NCBI GenBank assembly: GCA_026826555.1
Contig: JAKSZT010053764.1
Span: 17,451,555 to 17,515,554 of the forward strand
From: Tolypeutes matacus
Taxonomy: Eukaryota; Chordata; Mammalia; Cingulata; Chlamyphoridae
Length of the DNA stretch: 64,000 nt
Direction: 5' to 3'
The translations under genes and the position numbers were made by a program. How positions within the stretch are numbered: the first letter of the stretch is position 1; each line of letters starts with the position of its first letter. This document shows, one piece after another, positions 1 through 10,517 of this stretch. Below the pieces are notes generated by a model. That model was not told the origin of the DNA and searched no databases. It was given only the letters and a program-made list of their open reading frames with translations.

Positions 1-545
1 AGCCCTTTGATCAGGGCCACTACCAGCAGGTCCAACAGTAGAGCGAAGAGCAGGTTCATCAGCACCTCGCGCCCGGCCCAGCTGTCGCTCCTGCACAGGC
101 AGTAGAGGGTGCCCAGCAGCCAGAGGATGCCGTGGCCCGAGATCTCCAGCAACTTCATCAGGGGCCGCACGCTGCCCCAGGACGAGTTCTCCCCCGCGCA
201 AACCCCCAGCTTCTTGGACAGCCACAGGTCTATGGCCAGCAGTGAGCGCAGAGCGATGCCCAGGAAGGACGGGTTCAGGTCCATGCGGTCCTCTTCGGGT
301 AGCGGGGTCGGGGACGCCTGTGAGGGACCAGCCCCGGCCAGGGGAAAGGAGCCGCGGCGGTGCAAGGGGCTCTCGGACGCGCGGAGCCGCATGCAGGTGG
401 GGTCAGCGCCCGGCGCGCGGCTGTTTAGCAGGGACTGGAACTCGAACCTGCCGCCGCCGCCGCCATGGGCAGGGCTGTCGGGGCTGCTGCTGCCGGCCGA
501 GGCGACCAGCTGACGTCCCTCGGCGCTTCTCCGGGGGCTCGGCAT
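1..545 (-). CDS. PLPP6: PLPP6, phospholipid phosphatase 6, 5' part (runs off the left edge)
   Basis: The minus strand from 545 reads 181 codons without a stop to the window edge, and I recognise it as PLPP6. In the family this is a membrane phosphatase that removes phosphate from presqualene and farnesyl/geranylgeranyl diphosphates at the ER and nuclear envelope. Residues 1-88 are a Ser/Pro/Gly-rich cytosolic tail with a Gly run at about 28-32. Hydrophobic segments follow at about 94-108, 138-151 and 161-179. Lys180-Gly181 at the edge should begin the first PAP2-type catalytic motif (K-x6-R-P); the SGH and SR-x5-H motifs would lie outside. The start is chosen because the N-terminus matches the known protein and position -3 is G. 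The gene is single-exon as far as visible, which fits PLPP6. It is antisense to SPATA6L and probably nested in that gene's first intron. Confidence 0.95.
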   Translation of the reverse strand, partial: MPSPRRSAEGRQLVASAGSSSPDSPAHGGGGGRFEFQSLLNSRAPGADPTCMRLRASESPLHRRGSFPLAGAGPSQASPTPLPEEDRMDLNPSFLGIALRSLLAIDLWLSKKLGVCAGENSSWGSVRPLMKLLEISGHGILWLLGTLYCLCRSDSWAGREVLMNLLFALLLDLLVVALIKG

Positions 546-770
546 TGCGGTGGACAGCCCCGACCCCAGGACCCGGCCGGTCTAGAGAGGCCTCCTGGCC
601 TTGCAGCCTCTTCCGCTTCCGCGCTGCTATCTTGGAGGGGCGGGGAGAGGAGTCTGCGAGAGCGCGATTGTGACATCTGGCGGAGATGTAGGAACAAATG
701 GGAATTTCCAGTTCGAGGGAGGAGCGGGGAAGGGTATTGCTGCTGGGAGGTACAGGTGAGCGGTTTCGGG
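546..770. promoter_or_regulatory. CpG-rich promoter region of PLPP6, possibly bidirectional
   Basis: The GC- and CpG-rich stretch that begins in the PLPP6 coding region continues to about 770 and then falls abruptly to AT-rich intron. I see no TATA box at a useful distance upstream of the PLPP6 ATG, which fits a CpG-island promoter. A consensus splice donor (CAG|GTGAGC, GT at 756-757) lies on the plus strand at its outer edge, so the island may also launch plus-strand transcripts. Transcription start sites cannot be set from sequence alone. Confidence 0.7.
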
Positions 771-827
771 GGTGGGGGAAATTTGACAGTATCTGGGGGA
801 TACTAGGAGAAACAGAGCCCCGATTAT

Positions 828-846
828 TTAAACACACACACACACA
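828..846. repeat. (CA)n microsatellite
   Basis: A short run of CA units lies between the CpG island and SPATA6L exon 2, about 50 bp upstream of the exon 2 acceptor. Confidence 0.85.
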
Positions 847-896
847 ATTTTCTATTGTCTTTTGTTGATGTTGTCTTTGCTTATTTTCTTTTTAAG

Positions 897-1034
897 GTTT
901 CTTGCCCAGGGGTGTTCCTACCTGGCAAGCAAGATGTGTATCTTGGGGTCTACATCCTGAATCAGTACCTGGAGACAGCCTGCTTTCCCCCTGTGTTCCC
1001 TATTGTGATTCAGCAGAGCATGAGATTTCAGAAG
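897..1034 (+). CDS. SPATA6L: SPATA6L coding exon 2
   Basis: This 138-nt, phase 0-0 exon encodes 46 residues starting VSCPGVFLPGKQDVYLGVY and ending SMRFQK. I recognise it as the start of the conserved N-terminal SPATA6 domain. The paralogue SPATA6 acts in the sperm neck/connecting piece; the role of SPATA6L is less clear, and a testis role is inference. The acceptor is a pyrimidine-rich tract with AG at 895-896, and the donor is AAG|GTGATC. The exon 1 peptide of the human protein is not found to the left, so exon 1 must lie beyond PLPP6 outside the window. The exon starts 352 bp from the PLPP6 start codon on the other strand. All ten exons in the window join in frame, so the gene appears intact. 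Confidence 0.93.
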
Positions 1035-2817
1035 GTGATCTTGACTTTCTCATTTTGTTTTCTGCTTTTTGAAGATAGTTTTTATAGAGTTTTGTAAATT
1101 TTCTTTTAAAAAATTATTGGAAGGCATCTCTGCATGATGTACAACCACAGTCTTCCTATTGGAAGACTTATTTTTGCATCTCAGGTCTGAGCCAAGTTCT
1201 GTCAGCCTAGTGCTAAAACCCAGGTTGATGTTTTCTATTCTTGGAACTCCCATGGCATTTTCTAAGTAGAGCAAAGAGCCTTTCTGAGTGTTCTTGGAGG
1301 CGTTAGAAGCAGTTGAATTACATTTATAAAAGGGATTATCCATCATCTAGGGGACTTTATAAACAACCCTTGTTAGACCCAGAAAAATAATGAAAAAAAC
1401 TATCAAAAAATTAGTTATTGCACACCTTAAAACAGAAATCCTGTAACAAGTCCAGAAGGCTCTTCAGATTTACTGTGTTTCCTTAAGTCATAGCTGGTTT
1501 ATTTAGATACAATGATAAATGATAGATTTCATTCCAATGAATTTGTTTATGATATAAATAGCCAAAACATTACCAACTCTCTTCCCAAGTCAGTATTTGA
1601 TAGAATATTAATTTTATTATGATACAGTCATTGACAGTCTCTGGAGTGTCTCTTTAGGAATTTGGAGATGGAATCTATTTTAACCTTGATAAGTCTAATA
1701 AATTTTCTTCAAACAGTATCACTCAGGTAGTTCTTTTGGGGAGGGGGATGAGTATGGGAATGCTCCAGGACTGAGCATATCACTTTTAAAGGTCTGGAAG
1801 TTGGTGCCCAGAAATTGATATCTGTCTGTTTTGACTGGAGAAAGGACAGGAGATGGGGATTGATTTTCTGAAAAGCTAGGGTTGTGTGTAATAGTTTCAC
1901 AAAACACAGCCTGGTAATTTAATAAGGAGTGTACCAAATTGGGTAGATAAGGCAGGCACGAAATAAATGGCTATTACCTTGGAATATACGATCAGAATCC
2001 AAAGGAACCTACTTCCCTCATTTAGATGTTTGTAATGTTGAAATGTGGTTAAAATGCAGTCTTTGTCCCAAGAATTTCCTTATTTAGTTTATCAGCTTTG
2101 AATTGTCTTCTGTCAAAGACATTTAAAATATTTTTATAAGAAGCCCAAGGTTACAAAATCATAGAGGCCCAAAATGATAAATCTGTAAATGTCCTTGGGA
2201 TCTTGTAATTCTGCTTCCTTGACTCAAGAAAGAGGGAAGGGAGCATCAGCATCACACTCTGGATGCTACAACTACTCTGTTGCAAGGCTGTATACATTTG
2301 AGATTACTAAGCAAACATATAAGGGAACCATTTTTCATTTTAAAAATTTTAAATTAAATAAATGCAATTTTTGCTTTATTTTAAATTTTTGAAAATTGCC
2401 CTCTCTTGTCTGAACTGTTTGAGGTTCATATTCTAGTTTTCTTCCACTTAGCTCCAGCTTTCTTGTATGTATTTCATTCTCTAGCTGCAAATACTTGCAG
2501 CAAATTGCAAAAACAGTTTTTATTCCATGGGCCTTTTATGTAATTCAGAATTGAATATTCTAAAACATTTGGAGAAACAAGAAATTACTCGTAAAAAGTG
2601 TATGAGCCTTTGTGTTTAGAACAGTTCCTGTTGGTCACACTTGAGAAAAGCCTTAGACATGGATAGAGTAAAGAGATGCAATCACTGAAATGATCTAGGC
2701 CCAAAACAAAACCGACATTTGCTTGATGAATTCATGTCAGTAAGACAAAAATGGATTACAGGGGACAGCCTGAGTTCTTGTCTTTAAAGCAGAGTTGGCT
2801 TTAGAGCAAGAACAGAT
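1035..2817 (+). other. SPATA6L intron 2, unique-looking part
   Basis: AT-rich intron sequence in which I recognise no gene, no ordered repeat and no long conserved reading frame. Confidence 0.5.
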
Positions 2818-2830
2818 TTTAACCATACTT

Positions 2831-3090
2831 ATTTTTTATTTATTTAAAGATTTTTATTTTTATTTTATGTATTTATCCCCCCTTGCTGCTTGTGCTTGCT
2901 GTGTTCATCTGCTGTGCATTTTTTTTTTTGTGTGTGTGTGTGTCTGCTTGTCTCCCCCTGCCGGATCATCCTACTGTGACAGCTCACCGCGCTGTGTAGG
3001 ATTGCCTTCACCAGGAGGCTCTGGGAATCGAACCCAGGGCCTCCCATATGGTAAACGGGAGCCCTATCGATTGAGCCACATCCGCTTCCC
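2831..3090 (-). mobile_element. DAS-type tRNA-derived SINE
   Basis: On the minus strand the element begins with the tRNA-like head (GGAAGCGGATGTGGCTCAA) and ends in an A-rich tail. It is flanked by a perfect 13-bp target duplication, TTTAACCATACTT, at 2818-2830 and 3091-3103. An internal (GT)n run lies at about 2930-2944. Confidence 0.9.
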
Positions 3091-3103
3091 TTTAACCATA
3101 CTT

Positions 3104-3611
3104 AAATTTAAGCTCTATCGAAATCAGAACTTTAAGTCCTGAAAACTGCTGAAAACTTTGTTTCCTAGAAGAGTCTAGAGTTTCAGGGAGGACCATGATA
3201 TGTCTTTTTTTTTCAGGCATATCCTAAGCCCTTTAATCTCAAGGACAAAATATGCAGATTTGGCAATATCTAGACAGGTATAACAATACTTTTATTGTTC
3301 TTCATTGTACATTTAAAGCTGATGAATCTCTCTCTTTTTCTCCCTTTCTCTTTTGTTTCTGGGATTCTGTTTGGAGTGTAGCTGCCAGTAGTTAGATTTT
3401 ATTTTGTGCTACATATTGATAGAATTTTTATTTCAGTTTCTCTAGCATAACAATTGCTTATGAAGAGAAGTCATTCAGTCAGTTAATAATATTTAATGAG
3501 TATCCCTTGAATGCCAAACATTTTTCTTTGTCTTAAACTCTTTGAGGTTGATGCCAGAAGTATTTTACCAACAAACAGTAGGGCTCGGTCAACTAGATGT
3601 TTTTTTTTTTT
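3104..3611 (+). other. Intron, nothing recognised
   Basis: Intronic sequence with short poly-T runs near 3206 and 3600. I see no gene or classifiable repeat. Confidence 0.4.
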
Positions 3612-4045
3612 TCGCTTTTCATTTTGAAGTAATTTTAGACTTATAGAAATTTGTAAACATAGTACGGAGTTCACTGTGTACTTCATCAAGCTTCCTTTAA
3701 CATCTTTTTTTTAAGATTTTATTTATTTATTCATTTATTCCCCCCTTGCTGCTTGTGCTCTCTGGGTCAGCTAACCACGCCGTGCGGGCGGGCTTGCCTT
3801 CACCAGGAGGCCCCGGGAACCGAACCCGGGGCCTCCCATATGGTAAACGGGAGCCCTACTGATTGAGCCACAGCCGCTTCCCATAATGTTAATATCTTGA
3901 TACCACAGTTCAAAAATCAAAACACAATACATTGGTAAAATACTACTAACTATATGTTTTATTAGAATTTCATCGATTTTCTCACTAATGTCCTTTTTCT
4001 AGTCCAGGATGCAGTAGGATCCCACTCTACATTTAGTGTCATATC
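3612..4045 (-). mobile_element. Old L1 3'-end-like fragment, split by a SINE
   Basis: The sequence right of the poly-T at 3600-3611 resembles, in reverse, the 3' UTR of old mammalian L1s. It resumes after the SINE at 3704-3882. A related stretch begins at 4172. The subfamily cannot be named by eye. Confidence 0.5.
3704..3882 (-). mobile_element. DAS-III-like SINE (tRNA-Ala type)
   Basis: In reverse orientation it carries the tRNA-like head with B-box sequence GGTTCGGTTCC, a GC-rich body, and a tail of ATAAATAAA-type repeats. It is the same subtype as the copies at 24269, 34545 and 49092. Confidence 0.88.
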
Positions 4046-4141
4046 TTTTTTTTTTTTTTTACCAGGTGGTCCCGGGGATCGAACCCAGGTCCCTCCATAT
4101 GGGAGACGGATGCCCAACCGTGTGAGCCACATCCGTCCCCC
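4046..4141 (-). mobile_element. Monomeric DAS-I-like SINE
   Basis: A tRNA-like head (GACGGATGTGGCTCA in reverse) is followed directly by a poly-A tail, with no DAS body. TCATATCTT-like sequence flanks both sides and is a likely target duplication. Confidence 0.8.
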
Positions 4142-5260
4142 TCATATCTTTTTTTTTTTTTTTTTTTTTGCTTTTTATTTTGAAATACTTTCAAATTTAC
4201 AAGTTATAAAAATAATGCAAACTCCATACAGAGAACTCCAACATACCTCTACCTCCCTAGATACCCAGATCCACCAGTTTTAACATTTTGCCACATTTTC
4301 CATAGCATTCTATCTAGCTATCATCTACCTATCTCTATCCTTGAACACTTAATACTGACATGTACATTTCCTAAGAACAAGTATATTTACTTATGTAACC
4401 AACTTAAGTGCAGTTATCAAGTTCAAGAAGTTTTATATTGATATAAAGCTTACATTTTTTTCATATGTCCCAGTAAAGTCCTTTTGAGCTTTGTCTCTTC
4501 CCTTGTTAGTTCCTGTTCAGGATCATTATTGCCATTAATTGTTACTGTCATTTTTGTTGCTCCTTTTTTTAAATTGTGGCAGCATATATACAACATCAAC
4601 TTTCCCATCTCAGTCACTTCCAAAGATACTATTTGGTGGGATTAATCATATGCTCAATATTGTGGTACCCTCACCACCTTCCACTACTAAAACTTTCCCA
4701 TTTCCTCAAATACAAACCCTACACCCATTGTGCATTAACTCCCTGTTCCCCCTGCTCCCCTGCTTCTGGCAACCTCTACTCTAATTTCTGACTCTATGAG
4801 CTTTATTCTCTAATATTTCCCTGTAATTACCAAGGGACTTAAATATAATGTTCTAAATCTGTAACAATCTCATTTCTTTGATACCAACTTAATATCTTAA
4901 TTAGCATACATAAACTATGTTCCTATACCCTGCATAATCCCACCTTTATGTAGTTCCTGTCACAAATTACATATTTGTGTAATATGAGACCAAAACTGTT
5001 CATTTATCATTATATTTTCTTAGATCCTGTAGGAAGTAAAAAGTGGAGTTACAAACCAAAAATACATAGTACTGCAATTTATATTTACCTATGTTTTTAC
5101 CCTTATTGGATATCTTTATTTCTTTGTATGGCTTCAATCTCTTTTCTATTGTCCTTTCCTTTCAACCTGCAGAACTCTCTTTAGCTTCTCTTGTAGGGCT
5201 AGTTTAGTGGTGTCCAACACCCTCACTTTTGTTTGGGAATGTCATAACCTCTCTTCTTAG

Positions 5261-5734
5261 TTTTTTTTTTTTAAGATTTATTTATTTATTTCTCCCTTAT
5301 CCCTCATTTTGTGCTTGCTGTCTGCTCTCCATATGTTCTTCTCTGCTTGTCTTCTCTTTAGGCAGCACCAGGAACCTATCCTGGGACCTTCCAGAGTGGG
5401 AGAGGAGGCACTCAATCTCTTATGCCACCTCAGCTCCCTGGTCTGCTGCGTCTCTCATTGTCTCTCCTGTGTGTCTCTTTTTGTTGTATCATCTTGCCGT
5501 GCCAGCTCTCTATACGGGCCAGCACTCCTGCACAGGCCAGCACTCCTTCAGAGGCCAGCGCTCCTGCACAGGCCAGCATTCTGCGTGGATCAGCACTCTG
5601 TGTGGGCCAGCTCTCTGCTCAGACCAGCTTGCCTCACGGGCCAGCTTGCTTTTCAACAGGAGTCCCAGGAATCGAACCCTGGACCTCCTAGATGGTAGAT
5701 GGGAGCCTAATCACTTGAGCCACATCCGTTTCCC
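5261..5734 (-). mobile_element. DAS-II-like two-headed SINE with internal tandem repeats
   Basis: A long DAS with two tRNA-like segments and an internal array of about eight imperfect units around GGCCAGC(A/T)CTCTG at about 5510-5650. CTCTCTTAGTTTT-like sequence flanks both sides. It interrupts the HAL1-like element. Confidence 0.85.
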
Positions 5735-5749
5735 TCTCTCTTAGTTTTG

Positions 5750-6547
5750 AAAGTCAGTTTTGCTGGATCTAGAATTCTTGGTTGGCAATTTTTTGCTTTC
5801 AGCACTTTAAATTGTCATCTCACTGCCTCTTGCCTCCATGGTTTCTGATGAGAAATCATCAGTTTAATTGAGGCTTCCTGTACGTGATATGTTGCTTCTG
5901 TCTTGCGACTTTCAGAATTCTCTCTTTATCTTTGGCATTTGACAGTTTTGATTATTGTGTGCATCTATTTGGGTTTATCCTCTTTGGAGTTCAAGTGTCT
6001 TATATGTGTACATTCATGTTTTTCGTTAGATTTGGGAAGTTCTTAACCATTATTTATATTCTCTCTGCCCCCTTCTCCCTTTTATCTCCTTCTGGGACTC
6101 TCACAATACATAAATTGGTACATTCAGTGGTGTCCCATAGGTTCCTCAGGCTGTGTTCACTTTTCTTCATTCTTTCTTCTTTCTGCTCCTCTGACTGAAT
6201 GATTTTATCTTATTTTCAAGTTTGCTAATTCTTTCTTCTGCCAGCTCCAATTTACTATAGAATGCCTCTAGGGAATTTTTAATTTCTATTACTGTAGTCT
6301 CAGCTCTGTTTGGTTCCTTTACATAATTTCCATCTCTCTTGATATTCTCTTTGTGTTCATCTCTTGTTTTCCTGATTTCCTTTAGTTCTTTGTCCATCTT
6401 TTCCTTTAGCTTTTTGAGCATATCAAGGACCATGTCTTTAAGACTTTGTCTGGAATGTCCAGGTCTGGTTCTCCTCATTGATGGTTTGAATACTTTAATC
6501 TTTTTCTTTGTCTGGGCCATCACTTCCGTTTCTTTGTATGTTTGCAA
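5750..6547 (-). pseudogene. L1/HAL1-type ORF1 remnant
   Basis: The minus strand at 6547-6167 encodes a Lys/Glu-rich heptad-like segment typical of the ORF1p coiled coil. Sequence down to about 5750 is recognisably the RNA-binding and C-terminal part, but the frame is broken. It continues left of the SINE at 5261-5734. Not a functional gene. Confidence 0.7.
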
Positions 6548-6755
6548 TCCTTTCTTGAAACCTGGATATTTTGATATTTTAATGCATTATCATTGGAACT
6601 TAGATGTTGTGGCACCTATTCCTTAAGCTTGTATCCATTTAATGTTATGACAGACAGAGCTTTCCTTGAATGCCATGAGAAAACACCTTTCCCAAGCTTT
6701 GCAGATTGACTCGCGTAAGTGCTCTTCTTCAGAGTTTATCCATACAATGAATTTA

Positions 6756-6858
6756 CATATTAATTTTTTTTTTTTACCGGGAGGTCCCGGGAATCAAACC
6801 CAGGTCCCTCCATATGGGAGATGGACACCCAACCATTTGAGCCACATCTCTCTCCCCC
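6756..6858 (-). mobile_element. Monomeric DAS-I-like SINE
   Basis: A tRNA-like head plus A-tail in reverse, flanked by a perfect 15-bp target duplication CATACAATGAATTTA at 6741-6755 and 6859-6873. It lies in the 5' part of the HAL1-like element. Confidence 0.9.
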
Positions 6859-7767
6859 CATACAATGAATTTAAAGACAAGCTCCAGGGAGGAAGCATGG
6901 GAACCTCCCTGAGTCTTTCTATTGTTTTGGGCCTGTGGTATGGCCCTAGGACTCTCACTCCTCCCCCGACTCTCTAGGGTTTACATGGTTCTAAATGTCC
7001 CCTCTTCCCAAGAAAGTTTCCTTGTGGTTCCAAGCACTGCACTGGACATCCTACAGCCAGCAATTCTTTGCCCCAGGCAGCATGACTTGACTGCTCACCC
7101 ACAGTGTTTTATAAGAGAGTTCTATGTAGAACTGCCTTCTGCAGGCAAGGCAAATTCTGGGACAGCAAGTCCCTCAGCTACCACCAGACAGATAGGGCCA
7201 AACATACATGCTCCCAGTATGTGCACGAGGGTTACTTTGCTCCCTGTAGACCTGGAACTAGGGGTCTGTACTGGGAGCGTGGGATTAGGGAGGGCCAGCC
7301 AGGGCTCTATGAGTTCCAGCTGCTTTTAAATAGCTTTTTTCTTGATTTGGTGTTCATGATTTTACTGCAGTCCTTTAACTGCTTTTTGGAGCTTTTAGAG
7401 AGATGTTTCTGCCAGTTCTTGCTGGTTGTTCAAAGATTCTGTGGGGGAAAAGAGCCCTGAAGAGTCTCACTCTGCCATCTTGATGGGAACAGGGGTCTGT
7501 CATGTTGATGAAGTTGTAAGCATGTTCTAGACTCAGCTATCACTGATTTCTTTGCAATTGTTATTGTTATGCTAATTCTCTTTCATTTATTCTAAGTTAT
7601 TTGTTGAAATTTTAACAGAATACCTGTTATAGGTGCTTCTGTTGAATCCTAAAATATTATATAGTTGGTTTTTATGTGTGTTAATTATTTGGAAGGATAT
7701 AGTGTGCAGTTTCTACAAGTATAATTAATAAAATTAAAAACTTGAATTTTTACATTTTTCTCTGCAG

Positions 7768-7816
7768 GTATTTGAAAATGCAATAGATCCTGGAGCAGTA
7801 GCAGACATTTTAGAAA
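7768..7816 (+). CDS. SPATA6L: SPATA6L coding exon 3
   Basis: A 49-nt exon, phase 0 in and phase 1 out, encoding VFENAIDPGAVADILE plus one base. Acceptor TCTGCAG|GTA, donor GAAA|GTAGGT. A second GT five bases on (AGTAG|GTATTC) would put exon 4 out of frame with a stop, so the 7816 border is chosen. It continues the SPATA6-type N-terminal domain (compare VDPG in the human protein). Confidence 0.9.
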
Positions 7817-8183
7817 GTAGGTATTCTCAAAAATAAATAAATAAATTAGGAGACTATTGTTTGTAACTCATAGATACAAAGTACTGAAGCTCAGGAAATA
7901 GATGTGGTCTGCTGATAGAGATTTGAGAGTCTTCAGCACATGAATTGTAATGAAATTTTCAGTGGTGAGGTGGCCCAGGGAATGAGAAGAGAGAAGACCC
8001 AGAGACAACTCTGAGCTATGTGAATATTTAAGGAGTAGATTGAGGAAGACTGAGGAAAAGAAGTATGAGGAGTAATCTCAAAAGGTTTCCACCATAAGCT
8101 GTTTTCTAAATCATCAAGGTTAAATATATTTATTTGAGCACTAAACCTGAGTATCTCAAGAAGACATCAAGGCAATTGAGTAT
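7817..8183 (+). other. Intron, nothing recognised
   Basis: Unique-looking intron sequence between exon 3 and the LTR. No gene or repeat recognised. Confidence 0.4.
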
Positions 8184-8736
8184 TGTATTAGTCAGCCAAA
8201 GGGGTGCTGATGCAAAATATCAGAAATCTGTTGGCTTTTATAAGGGTATTTATTTGGGGTAGAAGCTTACAGTTACAGGCCATAAAGCATAAAGCATACT
8301 TCCCTCACCAAAGTCTATTGCCACATGGTGGAGCAAAATGCTGCTGTCTGTGAGGGTTCAGGCTTCCTGGGTTGTTCCTTTCCTGGGCCTTGCTTCTCTC
8401 CAGGCTCAACTCCTCTGCTAGCTCCACAAGGCCAGCTGTAGACTATCAGGCAAACAGCTTGTTTATCTTCCCAGGGCCTTTTCTCTTTCCTCATGACCAG
8501 GCTCCTCTATGTGCTTACTTACTCCAAACTCCCTTCTCTGCAGTCCAGTTTCTCTGTGAGTCCCCGCCCTCCAAGGGGGCATCCTACTGATGTGGCCCAA
8601 TCAAAGTCCTAATCATAATTTAATCAAATAAACCTCTGAATCCAATATAATCTAATATGCCCAGAGGAAAAGAACAGTTCACAAACATAATCCAATATCT
8701 ATTTTTGGAATTCATAAATAATATCAAACTGCTATA
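8184..8736 (-). mobile_element. Solo LTR, ERVL-like, family shared with 63136-63812
   Basis: A 553-bp segment with a TG start at 8184. In reverse it has an AATAAATA signal followed by a TTATAAAAG element and CAGATTTCTGATATTTTGC, as in ERVL/MaLR LTR ends. Near-identical 5-bp flanks (AGTAT/GGTAT) suggest a target duplication. No internal retroviral sequence adjoins it. Confidence 0.6.
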
Positions 8737-9127
8737 GGTATAAAACATCCCTCCTGCCCATGATGTTTTTTGTATTTGGCCCTTTAGTTGACATGACACC
8801 CTAGTTGATCTACTGCATTTACAACATTTTTTTTCTCTGGTATGAGTCACATCTGTAAGAACCCAGATTCCCGTAAGCCTCTTTAAATCCAAAAGAAAAA
8901 TTCAGTATTTCACATGATTATACAAGAATTGAATATTTTCATTTCAGTTCCCAATTATTAACCCTGGGTGGTGGACTGAAGCATTCAAAGAACGTGAGAA
9001 CATCTCTGTAGGCCACTTATGAGTGATTTACTCTGTCGTTGATATTTAAAGCCAGTATGAAGTATGTTATGCCATACCAACAGGCAATTAAAAGTTGTAG
9101 ATATTTTATGAAGTATCTTGTGTTTAA

Positions 9128-9333
9128 GATCACAGACCCTGGTGATAGACTGCTTGGGTTCAAATCCAGCCATGTCACTGTGAAGTCATGTGATCTTGCC
9201 TATGTTACTGTACCTTCCTCTTTGAGACTCATTCATAAAAATGGGACTGATCATTATATATGACTGACAGGGCTGTGGTGAGAATTAGTTGAATGTAAAG
9301 AATTTAGAGCCTGAAACAAACTAAATGCTTCAT
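9128..9333 (+). mobile_element. MIR SINE
   Basis: A diverged but ordered match to MIR: the tRNA-like TTGGGTTCAAATCC, then GTGATCTTGCC, then AAAATGGGACTGAT. Confidence 0.8.
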
Positions 9334-9358
9334 TTTGCTATTGGGGTGATGATTGATG

Positions 9359-9763
9359 TCTTAGTTTCCTAGGGCTTCTGTCACAAAATACCACAAACTT
9401 GGTGGCTTAAACAACAGAAATTTATTGACTTACAGTTCTAGAGGTTAGAAGTCTGAAATCTATCAGGGAGAATCCTTCCTTGCACCTTTCTGCCTTCTGG
9501 TGGTTTGCTGGCAGTCCTTGGGTGGTCATTTGCATTCAGCTCCAGCACTTTGGTCTCTGCCTCTGTTGTCACGTGGCATACCCCCTATGTCTTGTGTGTC
9601 CAAATTTCTCTCTGCTTATAAGGATACCAATCATAGTAGATTAGTTTGGCCTTATTTTAATTCATTACATCTTCAAAGACCTTATTTCTAAATAAGGTCA
9701 TATTCATGGGACTGGGGATTAGGACTTACATATCTTTTGGGGAGACACAATTCAACTGATAAA
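9359..9763 (-). mobile_element. MaLR LTR (MLT1/MST-like)
   Basis: The plus strand reads CACAAACTTGGTGGCTTAAA early and ends in ATAAGGTCATATTCATGG and GGAGACACAATTCAAC. This is the reverse complement of the classic mammalian MaLR LTR. Confidence 0.8.
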
Positions 9764-10517
9764 AGTTGGCAAGGATGTAGTTCCCCCTTCCATTTTGGAA
9801 AGTGAAAATTGCAGGCTGTCTTGGCTTTTAGTTTCTTGGCATTTAAAAATGTATCCTCATACATTCATATTTTTTTTGTTTTTATTTTTTCAGTTCATGT
9901 GTTTTTTGTAAGTCTGCAAAGAGAGAATTTTATTGTATATTTTAAAATGTTTTCACTCTACTATTATTTTGTGGGAACTGCCTTTATTGATTTTTTTTAT
10001 CATGCCATTTATGTTTTAAGTTAACTTTAAAATTTGAATTTTGTTATTGTCCTTACTGACATTTTTCAAGGGCACGCTGTTTCTAAATATGCTTTGAACT
10101 TGGGGCATATAAATGTTATATTTTTAAATCTAATTTGTGTAGTCATATAGCACACTGTTTTAAGCAAGATGAAATTTTATGTTAATGAATAACAATTGGA
10201 TTTTGAATTTTTAAGATGCAAAGTTTGTTGTTATTTCAGTTCTATATACATACCTTTTTAAGAGAAAATATTGCATCAGTTTTGTCAATACTCTTCTGGG
10301 GGAAGAAATGCTATTTTTCTAACTTAGTTATGATCACTTGTACCCCTGAGTTTTTGGGTCTAGAAATACTTGAGTCATTGCTCATATGGCAGTTATTTTT
10401 ATTAATTATTATTAATAAATCATGTAAATGGGACCTATGGCAGTTTCAAACTTAACAATTAATTAAAAACTGTGACCGTTTTATCAATTATTAAAGTCTC
10501 ATTTTTTTCCTTTTCAG
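9764..10517 (+). other. Intron, nothing recognised
   Basis: AT-rich intron upstream of exon 4. I see no gene and no repeat I can classify. Confidence 0.4.

Larger units (their letters stand above)
4147..7494 (-). mobile_element. HAL1-like (half-L1) retrotransposon
   Basis: Read on the minus strand: a 5' UTR-like region (about 7494-6550), an ORF1 remnant (about 6547-5180), a 3' UTR-like region (about 5180-4172) and a poly-A tail (poly-T at 4148-4170). No reverse-transcriptase region lies between ORF1 and the 3' end. With the two SINEs removed it is about 2.75 kb. An ORF1 without ORF2 is the defining layout of HAL1. The exact subfamily is not established. Confidence 0.6.

Noticed and set aside
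109..513. Plus-strand frames at 109-513 and 242-673 opposite PLPP6
   Set aside because: GC-rich shadows of PLPP6 with no splice link in frame to SPATA6L, unlike the frame beginning at 465 that is reported separately.
403..843. Minus-strand frames at 403-843 and 425-697 overlapping the PLPP6 start
   Set aside because: They are in other frames than PLPP6, whose own frame matches the known protein from its ATG at 545.
5510..5650. Regularly spaced short repeats that could be mistaken for a CRISPR array
   Set aside because: Units are imperfect, contiguous without unique spacers, and lie inside a SINE in a mammalian genome.
5229..5744. Overlapping frames of 89-171 codons
   Set aside because: Translations of the DAS SINE tandem array; the same text recurs at 28325-28700 within another SINE.
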